Below, piece after piece: positions 56,881 through 64,000 of a stretch of 64,000 nucleotides of DNA (the first letter of the stretch is position 1; each line of letters starts with the position of its first letter). Origin of the DNA: Saccharomycopsis phalli. Lineage: Eukaryota; Ascomycota; Saccharomycetes; Ascoideales; Saccharomycopsidaceae. Made by a program: the position numbers and the translations under genes. The stretch is taken from contig CP073219.1 in the NCBI GenBank assembly GCA_020342235.1, forward strand, positions 62,001 to 126,000, given 5' to 3'. The notes under the pieces are model-generated. The model saw nothing but the letters and a program-made list of their open reading frames with translations. It was not told where the DNA came from and made no database searches.

Positions 56881-56993
56881 TATTAAAATAAATACACTAT
56901 TAAAACAAATATTGTAGCATCGCTGTGCGTGCTTAGTCAGCATTTGAAGCCCCGGCACGATAAAACAAGATTGAATCGCGAAAACATCCCAGC

Positions 56994-57452
56994 ATGAACC
57001 AAGCAAACACGCCTCGAGATGTGCGGCTTTTGCATCTTTTGTTTGCGTCCAACTCAATTAATTCATACGAGGACCACGTGCCGCTCCAGTTGATTGATTT
57101 TGGCTTCAGATATACCTCCGGGGTGCTAAAGGACGCCGTAATTTATAGCGACCATGGGAACATGAACTTGAACCACGTCACCAGTGCGGGGAACGTGGGC
57201 ACAAATAAACAAATTACAGTGGACGATATAAAGTTGGCTGTGGCAGCGCGAGCTGAGTTTCAGTTTAAAAGCGCGCCATCGAAGGAGTTGTTGTACGAGT
57301 TGGCGGCAGAGAAGAATAAAAAGCCATTGCCAGGGTGTTTACCGACGTGGGGCGTGAGATTACCGCCAGAGAAGTACTGCTTTACAGCAAAGGATTTGGA
57401 GTTGGAGGAGGAGTTGAAGTATGAGGAGGATGTGAAGATGAAGGAGGACTAG
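56994..57452 (+). CDS. TAF9: TFIID/SAGA histone-fold subunit Taf9
   Basis: 152 aa. Shared subunit of TFIID and SAGA that pairs with Taf6 through an H3-like histone fold. TPRDVRLLHLLFASNSINSY, EDHVPLQLIDFGFRYTSGVL and DAVIYSDH form the fold (about 6-60); DDIKLAVAAR follows; then PLPGCLPTWGVRLPPEKYCF. The acidic end is typical. Another SAGA gene, UBP8, is in the window but 18 kb away, so no cluster is implied. Confidence 0.95.
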   Translation: MNQANTPRDVRLLHLLFASNSINSYEDHVPLQLIDFGFRYTSGVLKDAVIYSDHGNMNLNHVTSAGNVGTNKQITVDDIKLAVAARAEFQFKSAPSKELLYELAAEKNKKPLPGCLPTWGVRLPPEKYCFTAKDLELEEELKYEEDVKMKED

Positions 57453-57469
57453 GTTGTGATTTGATAGTA

Positions 57470-57635
57470 TGATTGTATGGAATTGAATGTTATTTGTAAT
57501 AAAACTAGTGAATTGAATGTGATTTGTAATAAAACTAATGAATTGAATGTGATTTGTAATAAGCTGGTTGAATTGGTTATATTATTTGTAATAAAGCTGG
57601 TGTATGTAATCAATCATGTCATTTGTAATAAAAGA
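57470..57635 (+). repeat. 30-bp minisatellite 3' of TAF9
   Basis: About four units of GAATTGAATGTGATTTGTAA plus TAAAACTAAT, each holding an AATAAA-like signal, beginning about 20 bp after the TAF9 stop. The array therefore gives several potential polyadenylation signals. Confidence 0.85.
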
Positions 57636-59134
57636 TTAGGCTCAAATATTAATATTTATCCAAGACTAGGCTCGGATTATTGGGTATTTCCATCGATTCG
57701 CAACTCAGTTAGGAGTCACCTCAAATTTTGTTCAAACCTGGTCCACAAGTCTAAATATTAGAATCTTAATGTCGCCACGCTACTTGAAAAGCGAGTGGAT
57801 TACACAATATAACAAATTCGACTCAAAGAATACCTTGGAATACAGCAGCTACAACGATTACGCAGTCAGGTGTTTGGGGAAATGACAGGAAACGGTCGCG
57901 ATGTGTAGCAAGCTCCTCAGACAAAAGAGCACGACAAATGTTCACATATTTCACAGGTACTTTTGGTTCAAATCATTACCATATTTCCTCATTCAGTGAA
58001 AGTCGCACGGACGGTTAATTACTACGACTCTTTGGCAAAGCCCGACATGCCGACTGTGGGATCAGTTCCCATTCCACCATGCATGAGCTTCAGAGTTTTC
58101 ATTGTAATATTTAATTGACTATATTTGAAGGAAACTTGATTTCCCTGTAGAAAGGCAATGGAGTTGACTACCTTTCTGAAAAAGACTGGGTCAGTTTAAA
58201 TGGAGCTGAGAAGTAAAATTGCACATTTTATTACATTGGCTATTTTGTATTTCCAGAGTTACCATGTGTTGGAACACTGCAAATGGAATCAGTAACATGG
58301 TTATAAAGTCTGCCAATTACAAATTAATCCTATTGGGTTTACAAAACGTAATCACGACGCTTCCAGCCAGAGATTTGTCTATTTAGCTTGATGGTATTTA
58401 TTTGTTTATTTAGCTAGATACTTTTATACGATAGTACAAAGTTTTAATCTCAAATGCTACAAAAATGCCTTCAACAACTGCCTTGGGCTTTTCTCAAGAT
58501 TACGACTAGATATTATGGGACCCGACTGAAAAAGGGTTATTTCAGCTCAAAGGAATGCACATTTATGGAAAATAATAATCGTATTATCTCATGTATAAAC
58601 AGTCTTGTGATCACACAGGCAAGTATAAAAGGCCAGGGAGTCATGTATCCATAGCTTTTTATAAAGAGGTTACACTCTATAATATGCATCATGAATTAAT
58701 TGCATTCAAGCAAAGTACAGTTGTACAAGTTCCAAACTCATTGGTCTTTACCACCAGCTAAACGAGGGATGCTGGCGGATTGACATATCTACATAAGACA
58801 CATTCCAACCTAATGATGATATTTCTTTTGTATGCAGCTATATTGTCTCCAGAATTACGGTACACATTCCAACCTAATTATAATATTTCTTTTGTATTTA
58901 GCTATATTGACTTCAGTACACATTCCAACCTGCCCAGCACTTGGTCTTTTGAGCCCAAGAACAGATTCACAAAGTACCACTGCTAATTAAGCTCAAATCG
59001 TATAGGATTTACTCGTCTATGCTGAACTGGTGGTTTCCGTTTTTGCTACCGCACGTTAGGAGGGCTGTCCTGGGGTAGCTCACCATTAGTCTAGGCAAAA
59101 GCACACTCCAATGTCGATTACTGTGCATATTTAC
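57636..59134. other. Gene-poor region between TAF9 and SEC61
   Basis: About 1.5 kb without a supported gene. A 38-codon ATG frame at 57769..57885 (MSPRYLKSEWITQYNKF...) is too short to call. 58798..58930 has three copies of a 56-63 bp unit starting CACATTCCAACCTAAT, holding a stretch shared with 17541..17595. Nothing resembles a tRNA; the GGTTCAAATCA at about 57966 lacks an A box. Confidence 0.55.
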
Positions 59135-59225
59135 TAGCACTAGTCAAGAGTTTTTCCTCTGTCGCAGAGATTTTCGGCAACTACAAGTCTGTCTTTGGTC
59201 GGTGAGGGCAAAGTATATATTACAA
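59135..59225 (+). mobile_element. Fragment of retroelement-like repeat B
   Basis: CTAGTCAAGAGTTTTTCCTC, TGTCGCAGAGATTTTCGGCA and GGCAAAGTATATATTA match the B block of the other copies, without the (AAT)n tail. Smallest and most eroded of the four. Confidence 0.45.
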
Positions 59226-59560
59226 TACACGGGTACGTCAGTATAAATTGGTGTAGCTCGTGTACCGCGTATGGTGACATGAATCACTAGGGCCTAGCTT
59301 GAATAAGTATTACAAGACACATTCCAAGACCATTCTATGCAAGTCTAAGCCTCTTTGCTTGAAATGCATTTACAAGGACGTGGCTGGAACATTGTCATTT
59401 TGAAGTGGAGTCAAGAGTAACGATATAGAATTAATGTGAAACTGATGTCATTGTAAAGACCGGCCAATCCACGCAACACATCAACTTTTGTTATACACCA
59501 GGTCTGGAATCATGTCATGTATTGTAATGCCACTGTACTAATATACACAGTGCGAGCTAG
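59226..59560. other. SEC61 3' flank
   Basis: 335 bp; GACACATTCCAAGACCATTC echoes the 58.8-kb tandem unit. Nothing else seen. Confidence 0.4.
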
Positions 59561-60997
59561 CTAAATCTCGCCCAAACCAGTTGGCAAATTAGTCATAAAT
59601 CCGCCTTCCTTGGCCGCCAACTCATAGTATCCATAAATGGTGGTAACAGCCAACAAAATGGAAGTTCCCGAGCCCAATGCGCCGGACATGTCGCTGGCAA
59701 CCGACAAGGCGCCAATTGTAGCACCTCCAAATGCTGCTGCGGTTGGGATGATTTTCTTCAACTCCTTGTAGACGGAAGTTTCTCTCTTGCCGGCAATGAC
59801 AAGACCCTGGTCCTTGAACTGCTTGGCAATGTCCTTTGGCGAAGTGCCGGAGATTTCGATCCAGGTCTTGGAGAAGACGGCGCAGGAGGTCAAGACAAAG
59901 GTGACGTAGACCACGGTTTTGACAGGGTCCAACAACGCCTCGGTGAGGGAGAAAGGTGGCTGGATGTAGTAGGCAAGTCCACCGGCAGCAAAAAGCTGGG
60001 AGGAGCCGTGTCTGGCCTCCCAAGTACCCAAGAGCTTGACTGCGATGTTGTTTGGGAAGCGGTTGAAGAGCATCTGGGAGATGATGAAGATGTTAGAGGT
60101 CAAGGCGGACTGCAACATGATTGGGGTGTTGGAGGTGTAGAACAACTTGACTGGGTACGATTGGTATGGACCTCTGGTTCTGGTGGACTTGATTGGGATC
60201 TCGAGGCGGAAGCCTTGCAAGTACACCACGGACAAAAACACCACCAAGGTCGAGACCAATTGGAACGCGTTTGGCAACTCCTCACGGTAGAACGCGTGGA
60301 TCAACGCGCGCTTCTTGTCGCGCTTGGTGAAAATCAAGTGGATCGCAGATACCAATGCACCCTCAAACTCGTCTCCACGGCCAGAATTGACGGTGGTAGG
60401 CGCAAACGCCTTCCAGAAGATCTGCTCGCACACGTTTGTGGCAGTGAAGAGCGAGATTCCCGAGCCGAGGCCATAGCCCTTTTGCAACAACTCGTCCAAC
60501 AAAATCACGAGAAACGCGGCAAACACCAACTGCAACACCAACAATATGCTGACGCCCCAGCCCAATTCGGACGGAACTCCGTACATCCCCGTGAGCACAT
60601 ACACAGTGGCCTGGCCAACGGACAACATAATGGCAAACAACTTCTGAGCGGTCTGGAAGTTGTCACGTTCGGACTTGTCTTCCAAGTTGACAGACAACAA
60701 CTGGGTGCCTTGCAACAACTGGAAGATCATGCTGGACGACACAATTGGCGAGATGCCCAACTCCATCAAGGTTCCTCGGTTGGACGCCAACATCATCCGT
60801 AGCCAAAACAAGGGATCGGACGAGTCTGAGGACACGATACCATACAATGGCACTTCGCTCATCACCAAGAAGATCAACAAGGTCACCCCGGTCCACATGA
60901 TCCGTTGCTTGAATGGCACCTTTCTCAATGGCGGCGACACCTGCGGAATATATGGTGTGAACGGTTTCACTAGGTCAAGTACTCTAAAATCACTCAT
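59561..60997 (-). CDS. SEC61: ER translocon channel subunit Sec61
   Basis: 478 aa, ten membrane spans. Forms the protein-conducting channel for co- and post-translational entry into the [42 protein letters not shown], the plug region, [20 protein letters not shown], and the cytosolic ribosome-binding loops [14 protein letters not shown] and [17 protein letters not shown] are all as in Sec61 rather than Ssh1. Ends [17 protein letters not shown] at 61055..61060 is 58 bp upstream of the ATG. Confidence 0.97.
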   Translation of the reverse strand: MSDFRVLDLVKPFTPYIPQVSPPLRKVPFKQRIMWTGVTLLIFLVMSEVPLYGIVSSDSSDPLFWLRMMLASNRGTLMELGISPIVSSSMIFQLLQGTQLLSVNLEDKSERDNFQTAQKLFAIMLSVGQATVYVLTGMYGVPSELGWGVSILLVLQLVFAAFLVILLDELLQKGYGLGSGISLFTATNVCEQIFWKAFAPTTVNSGRGDEFEGALVSAIHLIFTKRDKKRALIHAFYREELPNAFQLVSTLVVFLSVVYLQGFRLEIPIKSTRTRGPYQSYPVKLFYTSNTPIMLQSALTSNIFIISQMLFNRFPNNIAVKLLGTWEARHGSSQLFAAGGLAYYIQPPFSLTEALLDPVKTVVYVTFVLTSCAVFSKTWIEISGTSPKDIAKQFKDQGLVIAGKRETSVYKELKKIIPTAAAFGGATIGALSVASDMSGALGSGTSILLAVTTIYGYYELAAKEGGFMTNLPTGLGEI

Positions 60998-61135
60998 GGG
61001 ATTGTAGTTTTGGATTTTGAATTTTCACACAAACTTGACAAGTCAACAACTACTCACGTGCGGGTAATCATGCATGGCGCCCCGATGCAACAATGCTTGT
61101 CAAGGCACCACGCAATCGTATATATTATTCCTATG

Positions 61136-62878
61136 CTAAAACACCCGGAATCCTCGTCGGCTCCACTCGACCTTCCAGGTAAATAGCGTCAACACCATCG
61201 AGCACAACAAGCTCACTCCGGTGATTATAAACACAATGTACACCTGGTAACTCTCAAAATAGTCGTAGATCTTGGCATAAACCACACCAAAGAGCAACGA
61301 CGAAAACGCCGGTGCAACCATATACAGACCCCAAGTAGATCCCAAGATATCCAACCCCCAGATACTCGCGATTATCGAAGGATACATCGTGAAAACCCCA
61401 CCATAACTCGCCCCGGCTAGCCCAGACACAAGGCTATAAGTACTGGCCACTGGTATCGGCTCATTGGGCAGCTCAAACTGTAGGAGCATGTAGATTATCA
61501 AGGCCTGGCACATGGCCCCGAGCAAGACAGAGCCAGCCAATAGCCATACCCTGCAGAACCCGTCCTTGAATATGAGTTTCGACTGCGACTTTCGCGCAAG
61601 AATGTCGGACAAGGCACTAATGGCAAGACGGACGATCGTGGAGAAGAATGCGTGGTAAGACACTTGGTCGGAGATGGAGATTTTGTGGATCTTGTCCGGC
61701 TGGAGCTGGTGGAGAAGTCCCGACTTGGTGTTGAGCCCGTTGACCAACTCGATAAGCGATCCCATGTTGTTGATGTACATTTCCAACGGACCGATGCAGA
61801 GGAAAAACGCAGCAAGAAACAAGTATGCCGACCGGTCTTGCAAGAAGGCCTTGAATTTCGCTCCGTGACTGATTTTGTTTATTGAGTCTACTTCGTTGAT
61901 AAGCTCGTCGTTTCTGTACAAGTCCAAGGACGAGTAGGATGTGTAGGAGGCCGTGCGAGTGAGTAGGAGCTGGTGCTCGTCAGCAGGTTCTGACTGGTGG
62001 ATGGTTTTTGGTTGGTTGGTAGTTTCTTGGTTGGCCATTTCTGGTTGGTTGATAATAATTCCTGGTTGGTTGGCCATTTCTGTTTGGTTGGCAATTTCTT
62101 GGCTGGCAATTTCTTGGCTGGCAATTTCTTGATTAGCCGTTTCTTGGTTGGCCATTTCCGACTGCTCAACATGTCTCAAGTGGTCCACAAAGTCCATCAG
62201 CTTTTCTATAGTGAGAATGCAAGAGGAGGTGTAGCTGAGGAACCCAACCACCAAGTAGAGAACACACAAGAATCGAAACGTCTTGGGTATATCCAAGACA
62301 AGCGAGTCCTGTGTCTGCGTGTGGAACCATCCGACCTTCTGGACGAGCTTGGAGAAGATCAAGGACGACAACCCATAACAAGTCACTGGCAAACTGATGC
62401 TGAGACCCTTGATGTCGGGGTAGATGTTTGCGCACGTAAGAAGACTGGCAAAATAAAGACAGCTGGTGCCAAAGCCAATGAGCGAAAAGCACGCCGTCAT
62501 TAGCATGTAGCCACCACGGGAATCGTATATCCAGGCTGCGGTATAATAGCTAGGTACAAAAGATGCAATTGCAAGAATCGAGAGTAGCACCGTGCCGTAA
62601 ATGTCGGCCAAGTTTCCGATAATCGGCAATAGCAAGTACATTCCAATGGAGGACATGCCGCCAATGACGTTTATTTGCACTTGCGAGTAGCCCAACACCT
62701 TGGTGAAGTATGGGGTCCATAGCGAGAACAAGATGATGGTTCCTGCGCAAATGCAGTTTAAAAGCGCGACAAAAAAGGCGTATCGTTTCAACGCCGCCTG
62801 ACTCTTTATTTGGAGGTGTTTAGAAATGAACACACGGGCTGGCCGAGTGAGGATGATCTCGAGGTTGGACGGGACCAT
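61136..62878 (-). CDS. MCH1: MCH1-type MFS transporter (vacuolar membrane)
   Basis: 580 aa, 12 spans. Mch1 is a monocarboxylate-porter homologue of the vacuole whose substrate is not established. ALKRYAFFVALLNCICAGTI, SLWTPYFTKVLGYSQVQINV and IGMYLLLPIIGNLADIYG mark the N-half; GLAGASYGGVFTMYPSIIAS and STWGLYMVAPAFSSLLFG the C-half. The central cytosolic loop has a lineage-specific repeat of MANQETANQEIASQEIA units (about 55 residues). The frame extends to GTG at 62887; ATG at 62878 (MVPSNLEIIL) is used. Tandem upstream of SEC61 with 138 bp between. Confidence 0.9.
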   Translation of the reverse strand: MVPSNLEIILTRPARVFISKHLQIKSQAALKRYAFFVALLNCICAGTIILFSLWTPYFTKVLGYSQVQINVIGGMSSIGMYLLLPIIGNLADIYGTVLLSILAIASFVPSYYTAAWIYDSRGGYMLMTACFSLIGFGTSCLYFASLLTCANIYPDIKGLSISLPVTCYGLSSLIFSKLVQKVGWFHTQTQDSLVLDIPKTFRFLCVLYLVVGFLSYTSSCILTIEKLMDFVDHLRHVEQSEMANQETANQEIASQEIASQEIANQTEMANQPGIIINQPEMANQETTNQPKTIHQSEPADEHQLLLTRTASYTSYSSLDLYRNDELINEVDSINKISHGAKFKAFLQDRSAYLFLAAFFLCIGPLEMYINNMGSLIELVNGLNTKSGLLHQLQPDKIHKISISDQVSYHAFFSTIVRLAISALSDILARKSQSKLIFKDGFCRVWLLAGSVLLGAMCQALIIYMLLQFELPNEPIPVASTYSLVSGLAGASYGGVFTMYPSIIASIWGLDILGSTWGLYMVAPAFSSLLFGVVYAKIYDYFESYQVYIVFIITGVSLLCSMVLTLFTWKVEWSRRGFRVF

Positions 62879-62949
62879 GGAATGCACGAGTGATTTTGTG
62901 GGTTGATTTTTCCGGGTGAAAAACGGGTGAGGTACGATATGGATGATTG

Positions 62950-63560
62950 AATGGGGTGTGAATCGTCAAGAACAAATATAATTAGAGTAGTCAAGAACAA
63001 ATATAATTAGAGTAGTCGAGATATAATATCAATTAAAGTAGTTAAGACATGATATCAATTAAAGTAATCAAGACATGATATCAATTAAAGTAATCAAGAC
63101 ATGATATCAATTAAAGTAACCAAGACATAATATCAACTAAAGTAATCAAGAGCATAATATCAATTAGAAGTAATAAAGAACATAATATCAATTAGAAGTA
63201 ATAAAGAACATAATATCAACTGGAGGCCTAAGCAAAATCATAATACCAGTCGAGGTAACCAAGGAACATAATATCAACTAGAAGCTTAATCAATCAGTAT
63301 AATCGACCAGAAGGTATCAGAAGGTAACCAGAAGGTATCAGAAGGTAACCAGAAGGTATCAGAAGGTAACCAGAAGATAACCAGAAGGTAACTAGAAGGT
63401 AACCAGAAGGTAACTAGAAGGTAACCAGGGTCATATCAACCAGAAGCGTAGCATAGTCAGAAACGTAGCATAGTCAGAAACGTAGCATAGTCAGAAACGT
63501 AGTGTAGTGTAGCATAGTTAGAACGTAGCATAGTCAGAAACGTAGCATAGTCAAAAGTGT
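62950..63560 (+). repeat. Composite minisatellite field 3' of SFT2
   Basis: Four successive arrays: TCAAGAACAAATATAATTAGAG units (two), ~25-bp AGTAATCAAGACATGATATC units (seven or more, decaying rightwards into AGAACATAATATCAATTAGA), 10-21 bp AGAAGGTAACCAGAAGGTATC units (about nine), and 16-bp GTCAGAAACGTAGCATA units (six). The last array ends within 25 bp of the SFT2 stop codon. It also fills the MCH1 upstream region. Confidence 0.92.
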
Positions 63561-63566
63561 AGTCAC

Positions 63567-64000
63567 CTAAAAACCCATCAAACTAATCGCCTGACGTCCC
63601 CCAGAAGTCGTCAACATACTCAATGCCTGTGCCCCAAACGGAAAGTAGCTCACGGTATAATACAAAACTGCCGCCATCTCCAACACCCCGCTGATGATGG
63701 TCAAAATCGTGCTCTTGACCACCACCGAAAAGTATATCGTCGACACCACTGTCACCACAAAAAATGCGGAAAAATAGATCCGCTCCTTTGAGACCATGTG
63801 TTTCAAGTACGCCATCGGGCCGTTCAAGAGCGCAAACGCAACTACAAAGAGCAACGAGCCCATGGACCACAAGAGTCCAAATTTGCGGGGCTGGAGAGCC
63901 AACACTGGGAACAACACAAAGCTCATGGCAAAGAAAAATAGCGCAGCCAATATCGCCACCACAAACCCGACAATCCGCTCAAACCTCGAGAGCGCAAACC
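63567..64000 (-). CDS. SFT2: Golgi SNARE-like membrane protein Sft2, N-terminus outside window
   Basis: The frame is open to the right edge, so it is partial; 144 codons are present. LSRFERIVGF precedes four membrane spans; FPVLALQPRKFGLLWSMGSLL is the Sft2 signature, and YYTVSYFPFGAQAL lies near the end. Sft2 is a tetraspanning Golgi protein that aids fusion of endosome-derived vesicles with late Golgi, overlapping with Got1. The missing N-terminal part is expected to be hydrophilic. The stop sits next to the repeat field. Confidence 0.92.
   Translation of the reverse strand, partial: FALSRFERIVGFVVAILAALFFFAMSFVLFPVLALQPRKFGLLWSMGSLLFVVAFALLNGPMAYLKHMVSKERIYFSAFFVVTVVSTIYFSVVVKSTILTIISGVLEMAAVLYYTVSYFPFGAQALSMLTTSGGRQAISLMGF

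Noticed and set aside
57950-57985. B-box-like GGTTCAAATCA, possible tRNA
   Set aside because: No A box or cloverleaf around it; no other tRNA-like B box found on either strand.
57453-59560. Candidate centromere or replication origin in the 2.1-kb gene-poor gap
   Set aside because: No defining sequence can be seen; CTG-clade centromeres are regional or not conserved in sequence, so this is unsupported.
62950-63560. CRISPR-like regular repeats
   Set aside because: Units are adjacent or overlapping with no unique spacers, and the genome is eukaryotic; they are minisatellites.

Overview
This is a nuclear chromosome window from a budding yeast (Saccharomycotina) that very probably belongs to the CTG-Ser clade (Debaryomycetaceae/Metschnikowiaceae type). 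Gene density is one gene per about 1.6 kb, introns are rare and tiny (71, 43 and 45 nt here) with yeast GTAAGT and TACTAAC/TGCTAAC signals, and nearly all genes have clear yeast orthologues. CTG codons fall where Ser or Thr is expected (UBP8 active-site loop, MED6, the acidic linker of JHD2), so CTG should be read as Ser. Residues quoted here come from the standard code; an L encoded by CTG may really be S. No tRNA, rRNA, CRISPR array or complete mobile element was found. The species cannot be named from the sequence alone.

Layout. 0-8 kb: a spliced Zn2Cys6 regulator cut by the left edge, an arrestin-like protein, a ferric reductase, then the divergent pair adenosine kinase (ADO1) / acyl-protein thioesterase (TML25). 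8-17.5 kb: the very tight divergent pair HNT2 / Zn2Cys6 factor, the divergent mitochondrial pair MSS51 / OCT1, and PEX7. 18-26 kb: JHD2 histone demethylase, a spliced glutaredoxin-like gene, PCF11, TSA1, mS41 and MED6; JHD2 to PCF11 is AT-richer than the flanks. 26-36 kb: PPN1, a Ctr copper transporter, a YOX1/YHP1 homeodomain repressor, an unrecognised membrane protein, a PIR-repeat wall protein with a GPI-type tail, and PLP2. 36-48 kb: a small Ser/Thr-rich protein, spliced UBP8, FPR3/4, DPP1, ITR1, VPS4 and HOM2. 48-64 kb: two DHA1 multidrug/polyamine antiporters, MRC1, an unknown Lys-rich protein, TAF9, SEC61, MCH1 and SFT2 (cut by the right edge).

The genes are ordinary housekeeping and regulatory loci and do not form one pathway. 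Local logic is visible in promoters: CACGTG boxes in several intergenic regions, a Gcn4 site before HOM2, Yap1/Cap1 sites before TSA1, and RRPE/PAC-like elements before FPR3/4.

The unusual part is intergenic. Many gene 3' ends are followed by a private short tandem-repeat array that begins at or just past the stop codon, and the VPS4 3' end has itself been duplicated. Six solo LTRs of one family (TGTAATA...TATTACA ends, shared terminal ~100 bp, differing upstream halves) and four fragments of a second retroelement-like repeat lie in the same gaps; one fragment sits inside an LTR. I found no convincing new multi-gene system.
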